From: Pseudomonas viridiflava
GTDB lineage: Bacteria > Pseudomonadota > Gammaproteobacteria > Pseudomonadales > Pseudomonadaceae
Length of the DNA stretch: 64,000 nucleotides
Reading direction: 5' to 3'
Assembly (NCBI RefSeq): GCF_900590885.1
Contig: NZ_UUON01000004.1
Coordinates: 558,001 to 622,000, forward strand
Shown: positions 56,930 to 64,000 of the stretch, one piece after another
Layout of the letters: the number at the start of each line of letters is the position of its first letter
How positions within the stretch are numbered: the first letter of the stretch is position 1
Program-made: the position numbers and the translations under genes
Notes under the pieces: model-generated
Databases searched by the model: none
What the model saw: the letters and a program-made list of their open reading frames with translations, nothing else
What the model was told of the DNA's origin: nothing

Positions 56930-59068
56930 ATGTTCAACGCCCTCTCCATCCGCTTGAAAATCGTGCTGCTGTCCGGCCTTTGCCTGCTGGGGGTGATTGC
57001 GCTGGTCGTCGGCATCAATCTCTACAACACCGCTCAAAACGACCAATTGGTCAGCGATTCAAGCTCGCGCATGCTCACCGCCAGCGTGCAACAACTATTG
57101 CAAGCCAAGGCTGCCGAGCAGGCGGTGCAGTTGCAGAAAACCTTCGGCGAAAACCTCACCGTGGCCACCGCCCTCGCCGATCAGGTCAAAGACCTGCGCG
57201 CCCTCGCCGCCAAACGCGCGCTGGAACCCGGCGCCCTGCGTGAAGAACTCAACCAGAGCCTGAAAACCACCTTCGAACGCAACAGCAAAGTGCTGGGCAT
57301 CTGGCTGTCGTTCGAGCCCAATGGCCTGGATGGCAAGGACAGCGACTTCGTCGACGACAAAGCCCGCGTCTCCAATGAAAAAGGTCGTTTCTCCAGCTAC
57401 TGGAGCCGTGCCGGCGGTGCAGGTTTGAATACGATCATGGTCGAGGAAGACTTGACCAAGACCAGCCTCAACCTCAGCGGTACGCCCTACAACATCTGGT
57501 ACACCTGCCCACGGGACACCCGCAGTGTGTGCCTGCTCGACCCGTACGAAGATACCGTGGCCGGCAAACCCGTGCTGATGACCACCATTTCCCTGCCGCT
57601 GCTGGTGGACGGCAAAGCCATTGGCGTGGTCGGGGTCGACATCGCCCTCAACACCCTGCAAGGCGTTACCGATGCCGCGCAGAAAGACCTGTTCAACGGC
57701 GCCGCGCACCTGGAGATTCTGTCCGGCACCGGCCTGATCGCCGCCTACAGCGGCGAGCCGGCCAAGGTTGGCAAGAACCTGATCGACACCCTCGGCGCCG
57801 AAGGCAAGGAAATCGTGCAACTGCTGGCCAGCGACCGCCCGATGATCCGCGAACAGGACGACACCATTCGCGCGGTGTACCCGGTAAAACCGATTGCCGA
57901 TGCCAAGTCCTGGGGCGTGGTGATCAAACTGCCCAAGGCCGTGATGCTGGCCGATAACGTCAAGCTGCAAGGCCTGCTCGACGACGCCCAGGCTGCGGGC
58001 ACCCTCAAGGCATTGCTGGTGGGCGCCGCTGCCGGCCTGCTGGGTTTGCTGCTGATCTGGCTGACCGCCACCGGTGTCACCCGGCCGATCAACAGCGTGG
58101 CCGCCATGCTCAAGGACATCGCCAGCGGCGACGGCGACCTCACCCAGCGCCTGGCCTACGCCAAGAAAGATGAACTGGGCGAGTTGGTGAACTGGTTCAA
58201 CCGCTTCCTCGACAAGCTGCAACCGACCATCGCACAGATCAAGCAAAGCATCACCGAAGCGCGTGGCACGGCGGATCAGTCGTCGGCCATCGCGCGCCAG
58301 ACCAGCGAAGGCATGCAGGTGCAGTTCCGCGAAATCGACCAAGTGGCCACCGCCTCCAACGAAATGAGCGCCACCGCCCACGATGTCGCCAACAGCGCCT
58401 CCAACGCCGCCAGCGCGGCACGCGGCGCCGACCAGTCGGCACGCGAAGGCATGTCGATCATCGAGCAGAGCACCCGCGACATCACCACCCTGGCCGAAGA
58501 GGTCAGCAAGGCCGTGGGCGAAGTCGAGGCCCTGGCGGTGAACAGCGAGCAGATCGGCTCAGTGTTGGAAGTGATCCGCAGCATTGCCGAGCAGACCAAC
58601 TTGCTGGCGCTCAACGCCGCGATCGAAGCCGCGCGTGCCGGGGAAAGCGGTCGCGGTTTTGCGGTGGTGGCCGATGAAGTACGCAACCTGGCCAAACGCA
58701 CCCAGGATTCCGTGGAGGAAATCCGCCTGGTGATCGAACGCATCCAGAGCGGCACCCGTGGCGTGGTCGCCACCATGCATTCGAGCCAGAGCCAGGCCCA
58801 GAGCAATGCAGGGCAGATCCATCAGGCGGTGCAAGCCTTGGGCAAAATCAGCGATGCGGTGACGGTGATCAGCGACATGAACCTGCAAATCGCCAGCGCC
58901 GCCGAGCAGCAAAGCGCCGTGGCCGAAGAGGTCAACCGCAACGTCTCGGCGATTCGCACCGTCACCGAAACCCTCACCGGCCAAGCCACCGAGTCGGCGG
59001 CCATCAGCAGCCAGCTCAATGCCTTGGCCAGCCAGCAGATGAAGTTGATGGATCAGTTCAAGGTGTAA
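56930..59068 (+). CDS. Methyl-accepting chemotaxis protein, dCache type
   Basis: 712-aa chemoreceptor. TM1 (about residues 10-30), a large double-Cache domain (about 35-355, with [31 protein letters not shown] and a [17 protein letters not shown] segment holding two Cys), TM2 (about 362-385), HAMP and the signalling hairpin ([35 protein letters not shown]). The layout resembles the McpU/TlpQ polyamine-type receptors, but the ligand cannot be fixed. A candidate FliA promoter lies upstream. ATG 56930 is chosen for its [11 protein letters not shown] start; the frame extends upstream. Confidence 0.92.
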   Translation: MFNALSIRLKIVLLSGLCLLGVIALVVGINLYNTAQNDQLVSDSSSRMLTASVQQLLQAKAAEQAVQLQKTFGENLTVATALADQVKDLRALAAKRALEPGALREELNQSLKTTFERNSKVLGIWLSFEPNGLDGKDSDFVDDKARVSNEKGRFSSYWSRAGGAGLNTIMVEEDLTKTSLNLSGTPYNIWYTCPRDTRSVCLLDPYEDTVAGKPVLMTTISLPLLVDGKAIGVVGVDIALNTLQGVTDAAQKDLFNGAAHLEILSGTGLIAAYSGEPAKVGKNLIDTLGAEGKEIVQLLASDRPMIREQDDTIRAVYPVKPIADAKSWGVVIKLPKAVMLADNVKLQGLLDDAQAAGTLKALLVGAAAGLLGLLLIWLTATGVTRPINSVAAMLKDIASGDGDLTQRLAYAKKDELGELVNWFNRFLDKLQPTIAQIKQSITEARGTADQSSAIARQTSEGMQVQFREIDQVATASNEMSATAHDVANSASNAASAARGADQSAREGMSIIEQSTRDITTLAEEVSKAVGEVEALAVNSEQIGSVLEVIRSIAEQTNLLALNAAIEAARAGESGRGFAVVADEVRNLAKRTQDSVEEIRLVIERIQSGTRGVVATMHSSQSQAQSNAGQIHQAVQALGKISDAVTVISDMNLQIASAAEQQSAVAEEVNRNVSAIRTVTETLTGQATESAAISSQLNALASQQMKLMDQFKV

Positions 59069-59092
59069 GCAATCTCAACGACACCTGGGTTT

Positions 59093-59187
59093 AAATGTGG
59101 GAGGGGGCTTGCCCCCGATGGCAGTGTGTCAGCTAAAAATAATCCAGCTGAACCACCGCTATCGGGGGCAAGCCCCCTCCCACATTT
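59093..59187. repeat. REPIN (paired inverted REPs)
   Basis: AAATGTGGGAGGGGGCTTGC...GATGG and inverted ...CTATCGGGGGCAAGCCCCC...CATTT enclose about 40 bp. It lies between convergent genes and matches the copy at 56254-56348 closely. Confidence 0.87.
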
Positions 59188-59201
59188 AGATCACTTTTGT
59201 A

Positions 59202-59765
59202 TCAGAGACCGGGCCAGGCTTTAACGAACGCCGCCACCTCTTCTTTCGGCGCCGTGCGCGGCGGGTTTTGCGGCGTGCCCAGATACAGGAAGCCAATCAC
59301 TTCCTCATCCGCCGTCAGCCCCAGCCCTTTGGCCACGTGGGCCGAGTAGGACAGCTCGCCAGTGCGCCACACCGCACCAATCCCCTGGGCGTAGGCTGCC
59401 AGCAGGATGCCGTGGGCAGCACAGGCGGCGGCCAGCAGTTGCTCGGACTTGGGCACCTTGAAGTGCTCCTGCAGGCGTGCGATCACCACCACCACCAGCG
59501 GCGCACGCAAGGGGCCGTTCTGGGCCTTGTCGATAGCGGCTTGCGGCGCGTCGGCGTCCTGCAGGCGCGCGGCTTCGGCCAGCAGCGTGCCCATCTGCTC
59601 ACGGGCCGCGCCTTCCACGGTGAGGAAACGCCAAGGGCGCAACTGGCCGTGGTCGGGTGCGCGCATGGCGGCGGCGAACAGCACGTCGCGCTGCTCCTGG
59701 GTCGGTGCCGGTTCCAGCAGGCGCGGCACGGAAACACGGTTGAGCAAAGCGTCGAGAGCCTGCAT
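59202..59765 (-). CDS. Nitroreductase family protein (YdjA-like)
   Basis: 187-aa NAD(P)H:FMN nitroreductase-fold protein of the YdjA subgroup. Motifs: MRAPDHGQLRPWRFLTVEG (FMN contact), AAACAAHGILLAAYAQGIGAVWRTG, and GFLYLGTPQ near the C terminus. Members reduce nitroaromatics or quinones in vitro; physiological substrates are mostly unknown. Length (about 185) is typical. It is divergent from the di-haem oxidoreductase operon. Confidence 0.92.
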   Translation of the reverse strand: MQALDALLNRVSVPRLLEPAPTQEQRDVLFAAAMRAPDHGQLRPWRFLTVEGAAREQMGTLLAEAARLQDADAPQAAIDKAQNGPLRAPLVVVVIARLQEHFKVPKSEQLLAAACAAHGILLAAYAQGIGAVWRTGELSYSAHVAKGLGLTADEEVIGFLYLGTPQNPPRTAPKEEVAAFVKAWPGL

Positions 59766-59828
59766 TGGCCACCTCCAGATAAAAATGTGCGGCCATTCTA
59801 GCGGGAATGAATCGGGAAGCCACCAAAC

Positions 59829-59849
59829 GATAATTGCTCTTATTCATTC
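59829..59849 (+). promoter_or_regulatory. Weak candidate Fur box before the di-haem/imelysin operon
   Basis: GATAATTGCTCTTATTCATTC has an intact GATAAT hexamer and about 10 of 19 matches to the Fur consensus. It is in the nitroreductase/di-haem divergent region. Iron regulation would fit the imelysin genes, but the match is marginal. Confidence 0.35.
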
Positions 59850-59905
59850 CCCCCGGCCCTGTTAGACTTTGCGACCCTATTTTCAGCCTTCGTCCGGGAA
59901 ACTCG

Positions 59906-61333
59906 ATGTTCCGTTCGCTTCTTCGTCTGTCCGTCGCATGCATGGCCCTGGGCCTGGCTGCGTGCGATGACGCCCCGCGCTTCACCAAGGCCGAGCCGGG
60001 TGAATCGCGGGCCGGCGGCGCGACGACGGTGAACAAGCGCGACCAGAACGCGTTTTCCCTGCCCTCGGCCAACCTGTCGCCCACCCGCCGTCTGGATTTC
60101 AGCGTCGGCAACAGCTTCTTTCGCAGCCCCTGGGTGATCGCGCCGTCGACCACCACTGCGCGTGATGGCCTTGGCCCGCTGTTCAACACCAATGCCTGCC
60201 AGAACTGCCATATCAAGGACGGCCGTGGCCACCCGCCACTGCCCGACGCGGCCAATGCGGTGTCGATGCTGGTGCGCCTGTCGATCCCGGGCACACCGGC
60301 CTACGCCAAGCTCATCGAGCAAGTGGGGGTGGTGCCCGAGCCAGTCTACGGCGGGCAATTGCAAGACATGGCCGTGCCCGGCGTTGCGCCCGAAGGCAAG
60401 GTGCGGGTCGACTACACACCGGTCAACGTCACCTTCAAGGACGGCACGGTGGTTGAGCTGCGCAAGCCCGACCTGCAGATCACCCAGCTCGGCTACGGCC
60501 CGATGCATCCGAATACACTGTTTTCGGCACGGATTGCGCCGCCGATGATCGGCCTCGGCTTGCTCGAAGCCATCAGCGACGCGGATATCCTGCGCAACAC
60601 CGACGCGAAAACCGCCGACCCGCAAGCCCTCGTCGGCCGCGCCAATTGGGTCTGGGATGACGCCCAGCACAAAACCGTGCTCGGGCGTTTTGGCTGGAAA
60701 GCCGGGCAACCCAACCTCAACCAACAAAATGTTCACGCGTTTTCTGGTGATATGGGCCTCACCACGTCCCTGAGGCCGTTCGATGACTGCACCGATGCCC
60801 AAGTCGCCTGCAAACAGGCGCCCAACGGCGATGGCCCGGAGGGCGAGCCGGAAGTCAGCGACAACATCCTGCGCCTGGTGCTGTTCTACACCCGCAACCT
60901 CGCCGTGCCGGCACGCCGTGGCGTCGACACGCCGCAGGTGCTGGCCGGCAAAAACCTGTTCTATCAGGCCGGCTGCCAGGGTTGTCACAAACCGACGTTC
61001 ACCACGGCCGCCAATGCCGCCGAACCTGAGCTGGCCAACCAGGTGATCCGCCCCTACAGCGACTTGCTGTTGCACGACATGGGCGCAGGCCTGGCCGACA
61101 ACCGCAGCGAATTCAAGGCCGGTGGCCGCGACTGGCGCACCGCGCCGTTGTGGGGCATCGGCCTGACCGAGACCGTGAGTGGCCACACCCAGTTTTTGCA
61201 TGACGGCCGCGCCCGCAACCTGCTCGAGGCCGTGCTCTGGCACGGCGGTGAAGCGCAAGCGGCGCAGCAGCATGTGTTGTCCTTTAATGCTGAGCAGCGC
61301 GCAGCGTTGCTGGCGTTCCTGAATTCTTTATAA
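59906..61333 (+). CDS. Di-haem oxidoreductase family lipoprotein
   Basis: 475-aa lipoprotein of the di-haem oxidoreductase (DHOR, DUF1111-like) family. Lipobox LGLAAC (C20). Two c-type haem motifs: CQNCH (C98) and CQGCH (C357). Between are conserved segments such as GPLFNTNACQNCHIKDGRGH (first haem), HPNTLFSARIAPPMIGLGLLE and DMGAGLADNRSEF. ATG 59906 is chosen for the signal peptide MFRSLLRLSVACMALG. It leads an operon with imelysin and DUF1513. The electron donor and substrate are unknown; a role in iron handling is inferred. Confidence 0.9.
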   Translation: MFRSLLRLSVACMALGLAACDDAPRFTKAEPGESRAGGATTVNKRDQNAFSLPSANLSPTRRLDFSVGNSFFRSPWVIAPSTTTARDGLGPLFNTNACQNCHIKDGRGHPPLPDAANAVSMLVRLSIPGTPAYAKLIEQVGVVPEPVYGGQLQDMAVPGVAPEGKVRVDYTPVNVTFKDGTVVELRKPDLQITQLGYGPMHPNTLFSARIAPPMIGLGLLEAISDADILRNTDAKTADPQALVGRANWVWDDAQHKTVLGRFGWKAGQPNLNQQNVHAFSGDMGLTTSLRPFDDCTDAQVACKQAPNGDGPEGEPEVSDNILRLVLFYTRNLAVPARRGVDTPQVLAGKNLFYQAGCQGCHKPTFTTAANAAEPELANQVIRPYSDLLLHDMGAGLADNRSEFKAGGRDWRTAPLWGIGLTETVSGHTQFLHDGRARNLLEAVLWHGGEAQAAQQHVLSFNAEQRAALLAFLNSL

Positions 61334-61364
61334 GCTTCGCCCCACTTACAGAAGGGAGCTCGAC

Positions 61365-62429
61365 ATGTTCCGTCCCAAGTTGTTGTTCACCAGCCTGGCC
61401 GCCCTCGCCCTCGGCGCCTGCTCGCCGCAAGACCCGCAGGCCGTGACCTCGGCCGCCATCGCCAAGCAGGTGATTTTGCCGACCTACAGCCGCTGGGTCG
61501 AAGCCGACCGCCAGTTGGCCGTCAGCGCCCTGGCCTATTGCCAGGGCAAGGAAAGCCTGGACACCGCACGTGCCGACTTCCTCCACGCGCAAAAGGCCTG
61601 GGCCGAGTTGCAACCGCTGCTGATCGGCCCACTGGCCGAGGGCAACCGTGCGTGGCAGGTGCAGTTCTGGCCGGACAAGAAAAACCTGGTGGGTCGCCAG
61701 GTCGAGCAACTGGTCACCAGCCAGCCGCAGATCGACGGCGCCGCCCTGGCCAAGTCCAGCGTAGTGGTGCAGGGCCTGTCGGCCTACGAATACATCCTCT
61801 ACGACGCCAAGACCGACATCGCCGACGAGGCCCAGAAAGCCCGTTACTGCCCGCTGCTGATCGCCATCGGCGAGCGTCAGAAAGCCCTGGCCGAAGAGAT
61901 CCTGACGAGCTGGAACAGCACCGACGGCATGCTCGCGCAGATGACCAAGTTTCCGAACCAGCGCTACGCCGATTCCCACGAAGCCATCGCCGACCTCTTG
62001 CGCGTGCAGGTCACCGCACTCGACACCTTGAAGAAAAAACTCGGCACGCCGATGGGTCGCCAGACCAAGGGCATCCCGCAGCCGTTCCAGGCCGATGCCT
62101 GGCGCAGCCAGTCGTCGCTGCAAAGCCTCGAAGCCAGCCTCGCCGCCGCCCAGACTGTGTGGGTTGGCGTCGACAACAAGGGCTTGCGCGGCCTGCTGCC
62201 GTCTGACCAGAAGCCGCTGGCCGACAAGATCGACGCCGCGTATGCCGCCTCCTTGAAACTGTTCGCCAGCAACCAGCGCACCCTCAACGAACTGCTGAAC
62301 GATGACGCCGGGCGCCAGCAGCTCAACGATATCTACGACAGCCTCAACGTCGTCCACCGCCTGCACGAAGGCGAACTGGCCAAGGCGCTGGGCATCCAAC
62401 TCGGCTTCAACGCCAACGACGGTGACTGA
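61365..62429 (+). CDS. Imelysin-family periplasmic lipoprotein
   Basis: 354-aa imelysin-like (peptidase M75) lipoprotein; lipobox ALGAC (C19). Helical-bundle segments: VILPTYSRWVEADRQLAVSA, AQKAWAELQPLLIGPLAEGN, and NEL...LHEGELAKALGIQLGF at the end. The family GxHxxE motif appears here as GLSAYE (G137-E142): the His is Ser/Ala-shifted, a feature of this subgroup, suggesting altered metal binding. Imelysins are Fur-regulated iron-uptake components in pseudomonads. It lies 31 bp after the di-haem gene and overlaps the next gene by one base. Confidence 0.9.
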   Translation: MFRPKLLFTSLAALALGACSPQDPQAVTSAAIAKQVILPTYSRWVEADRQLAVSALAYCQGKESLDTARADFLHAQKAWAELQPLLIGPLAEGNRAWQVQFWPDKKNLVGRQVEQLVTSQPQIDGAALAKSSVVVQGLSAYEYILYDAKTDIADEAQKARYCPLLIAIGERQKALAEEILTSWNSTDGMLAQMTKFPNQRYADSHEAIADLLRVQVTALDTLKKKLGTPMGRQTKGIPQPFQADAWRSQSSLQSLEASLAAAQTVWVGVDNKGLRGLLPSDQKPLADKIDAAYAASLKLFASNQRTLNELLNDDAGRQQLNDIYDSLNVVHRLHEGELAKALGIQLGFNANDGD

Positions 62430-63529
62430 TGATGCTCAGGCGACAGGCTTTGGCGGTGGGTAGCGTGCTGCTCAGTGCGCTCACGTTGGGTGGCTGGACG
62501 CTGTTCAAAGGCAAAGACAAGGGCCCGCTGCTGCTGTCGGCGCGCGATGATGCCGACGGCAAGCACTATGCCGTGGGCTTCCGCCTGGACGGCAAGCAGG
62601 TGTTTGCCACCCAGGTCGGCCAGCGCTGCCACGACATCATCAACCACCCGACGCTGCCGATTGCGCTGTTTGTCGCCCGTCGCCCGGGCACCGAGAGTTA
62701 CCTGATCGACCTGCGTGATGGCGCGCTGCTGCAAACCATCACCTCGCTGCCCAATCGCCACTTCTACGGCCACGCGGTTATCCACAAGAGCGGCGACTGG
62801 TTGTACGCCACTGAGAACGACACGTCCGACCCTGGCCGTGGCCTGCTCGGTGTGTACAAGTTCGAAGGCGAGCGGCTGGTGCACAGCGGCGAGATTTCCA
62901 CCCATGGCATCGGCCCGCACCAGGTGTCATGGATGCCTGACGGCGAAACCCTGGTGGTGGCCAACGGCGGCATTCGCACCGAAGCCGAAAGCCGCGTGGA
63001 GATGAACCTCAACGCCATGGAACCGAGCCTGGTGCTGATGCACCGCGACGGCACGCTGATCAGCAAGGAAACCCTGGCCCAGCAGATGAACAGCGTGCGC
63101 CATATGGGCATCGCCGGCGACGGGACGATCCTCACCGGGCAGCAGTTCATGGGCGCCTCCCACGAGCGTTCCGAGCTGCTCGCGATCAAGCGGCCGGGTC
63201 AGCCGTTCGAGGCCTTCCCGGTCGCCGACGAGCAGTTGCAGGCGATGGGGCACTACACCGCCAGCGTCGCGGTGCACAGCGATTTGCGCCTGGTGGCGCT
63301 GACGGCACCGCGCGGCAACCGCTTTTTTATCTGGGACATGGACAGCGGCGAGCTGCGCCTGGATGGCCCGCTGCCCGACTGCGCCGGCGTCGGTGCGGTG
63401 GCGGATGGGTTTGTCGTGACTTCAGGCCAGGGGCGTTGCCGGTTCTATGATTGTCGTCAGCCGCAGTTGGTGGCCAAGCCGTTGGAACTGCCTTCCGGGT
63501 TCTGGGATAACCATCTGCATTTGATTTAA
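62429..63529 (+). CDS. DUF1513 exported beta-propeller protein
   Basis: 366-aa protein of the DUF1513 family. The N terminus LRRQALAVGSVLLSALTLGG looks like a twin-arginine or Sec signal. The body has repeated beta-propeller-like blades (LPNRHFYGHAVIHKSGDWLYATEND, GIGPHQVSWMPDGETLVVANGG split, HPTLPIALFVARRPG). Start at 62429 overlaps the imelysin stop; a second ATG directly follows. Family members occur beside imelysin/di-haem genes. Function unknown; iron-linked by context. Confidence 0.86.
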   Translation: MMLRRQALAVGSVLLSALTLGGWTLFKGKDKGPLLLSARDDADGKHYAVGFRLDGKQVFATQVGQRCHDIINHPTLPIALFVARRPGTESYLIDLRDGALLQTITSLPNRHFYGHAVIHKSGDWLYATENDTSDPGRGLLGVYKFEGERLVHSGEISTHGIGPHQVSWMPDGETLVVANGGIRTEAESRVEMNLNAMEPSLVLMHRDGTLISKETLAQQMNSVRHMGIAGDGTILTGQQFMGASHERSELLAIKRPGQPFEAFPVADEQLQAMGHYTASVAVHSDLRLVALTAPRGNRFFIWDMDSGELRLDGPLPDCAGVGAVADGFVVTSGQGRCRFYDCRQPQLVAKPLELPSGFWDNHLHLI

Positions 63530-63539
63530 CAGCGCAAAA

Positions 63540-63568
63540 AAAAGGGCCTCGCATCGCAAGGCCCTTTT
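63540..63568. terminator. Terminator between convergent DUF1513 and small gene
   Basis: AAAAGGGCCT pairs with AGGCCCTTTT around a 9-nt loop, with A/U tracts on both sides; it likely acts in both directions. Confidence 0.85.
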
Positions 63569-63585
63569 CGGTGATTTTAAACATT

Positions 63586-63813
63586 TCAACTTTGCGGCCT
63601 CATCCCTTGAGACATCCCAAACATGAACAGCAGTAACTCATGATCGGGCTTGGCCGCCACGCTCGCCTTGGCGACACGCGGCAACAGGCATTGCGCACCG
63701 CCCGGCGCCGCACTGAGTACCTGTGTGCGAGGCTGTTCCCATGCGGCCAGGGCCAAGGCGGCAACGCCTAACGCCCCCACCAGAAACACACCTCGTGCTA
63801 TTTCTAGCTTCAT
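63586..63813 (-). CDS. Small exported or membrane hypothetical protein (75 aa)
   Basis: 75-aa protein starting MKLEIARGVFLVGALGVAAL, a signal anchor to about residue 24 (ALAAW). The remainder has one Cys and a Met-rich tail (FMFGMSQGMRPQS) that could bind metal, which is speculation. ATG 63813 overlaps the stop of the upstream gene (ATGA). No family recognised. Confidence 0.7.
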   Translation of the reverse strand: MKLEIARGVFLVGALGVAALALAAWEQPRTQVLSAAPGGAQCLLPRVAKASVAAKPDHELLLFMFGMSQGMRPQS

Positions 63814-64000
63814 TTGGTTAAACCCTTGATAGCGCTGCCAAACGCCGTCTCGTAAAAGTAGCTGAGTTTTGACCAGTCGCTATCGTTCCACGACGAATGG
63901 CGGCGCAGTTGCAGCATGTCATGGGACGCCGCCCGATAGGCGGTCAGGCGTTGGCGGCATTTCTCGAAATCCAGCAGCGCCACTTCTACAGTGGCCGAGT
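63810..64000 (-). CDS. Partial CDS, C-terminal 62 residues of a hypothetical protein
   Basis: An open frame enters from the right edge and ends at TGA 63810-63812. The visible residues include EVALLDFEKCRQRLTAYRAA and HSSWNDSDWSKLSYFYETAFG. The stop overlaps the start of the 75-aa gene, so the two are translationally coupled. The rest lies outside the window; no family recognised from this part. Confidence 0.7.
   Translation of the reverse strand, partial: SATVEVALLDFEKCRQRLTAYRAASHDMLQLRRHSSWNDSDWSKLSYFYETAFGSAIKGLTK

Overview
This window is a chromosomal segment of a Pseudomonas, most likely from the P. fluorescens group. Evidence for this is the GC-rich codon use, the secA/argJ/mutT/dciA neighbourhood, an MvaT nucleoid protein, the edd-glk-gltR-gtrS/gap sugar locus, OprD porins, and ten REP elements of the GTGGGAGGGGGC type common in fluorescent pseudomonads. 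Nearly all of it is coding. I saw no phage, insertion sequence, CRISPR array, rRNA or tRNA. Identifications rest on reading motifs and recalling families; no database search was run.

Layout. 1-2.0 kb: a long leader and an OprD-family porin. 2.1-7.3 kb: MscS channel, YajQ, PanE-like reductase, an orphan PAS histidine kinase and a PduO-type cobalamin adenosyltransferase. 7.4-14.7 kb: Nudix-ThiE fusion, argJ, secA, dciA-like gene and a HerA-like ATPase. 14.9-20.2 kb: an amino-acid-type chemoreceptor, a tiny acidic protein gene missed by length cut-offs, purU, mvaT and sbcB. 20.3-27.0 kb: a six-gene overlapping membrane operon (RDD, SpoIIM-like, DUF4129, DUF4350, MoxR ATPase, DUF58) whose function is largely unknown. 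27.1-36.3 kb: PilZ protein, small lipoprotein, pyruvate kinase, MBL hydrolase with an Old-Yellow-Enzyme and divergent LysR, enoyl-CoA hydratase with a ferredoxin reductase, and class I fumarase.

36.4-41.2 kb: a DctB/DctD (MifS/MifR)-like two-component system followed by a KgtP-like dicarboxylate transporter. A well-formed sigma-54 promoter and two matching dyads exactly 32 bp apart lie in front of the transporter, giving a complete sensor-activator-promoter-transporter circuit. 41.2-44.7 kb: a four-fold repeated membrane protein, flavin reductase, two small proteins and an AraC-type regulator with nested inverted repeats upstream. 44.8-51.1 kb: the Entner-Doudoroff cluster gtrS-gltR-glk-edd divergent from gap, with two perfect HexR-type TTGT-N7-ACAA operators.

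51.2-56.2 kb: an iron-regulated haem cell-surface-signalling module (ECF sigma factor, FecR-type anti-sigma, STN-containing TonB receptor) followed by HemO-type haem oxygenase, with candidate Fur boxes. 56.4-59.8 kb: DUF454 protein, a second chemoreceptor with a candidate FliA promoter, and a nitroreductase. 59.9-64.0 kb: a di-haem oxidoreductase, imelysin and DUF1513 operon probably linked to iron acquisition, then two small overlapping genes on the other strand, the upstream one cut by the window edge.
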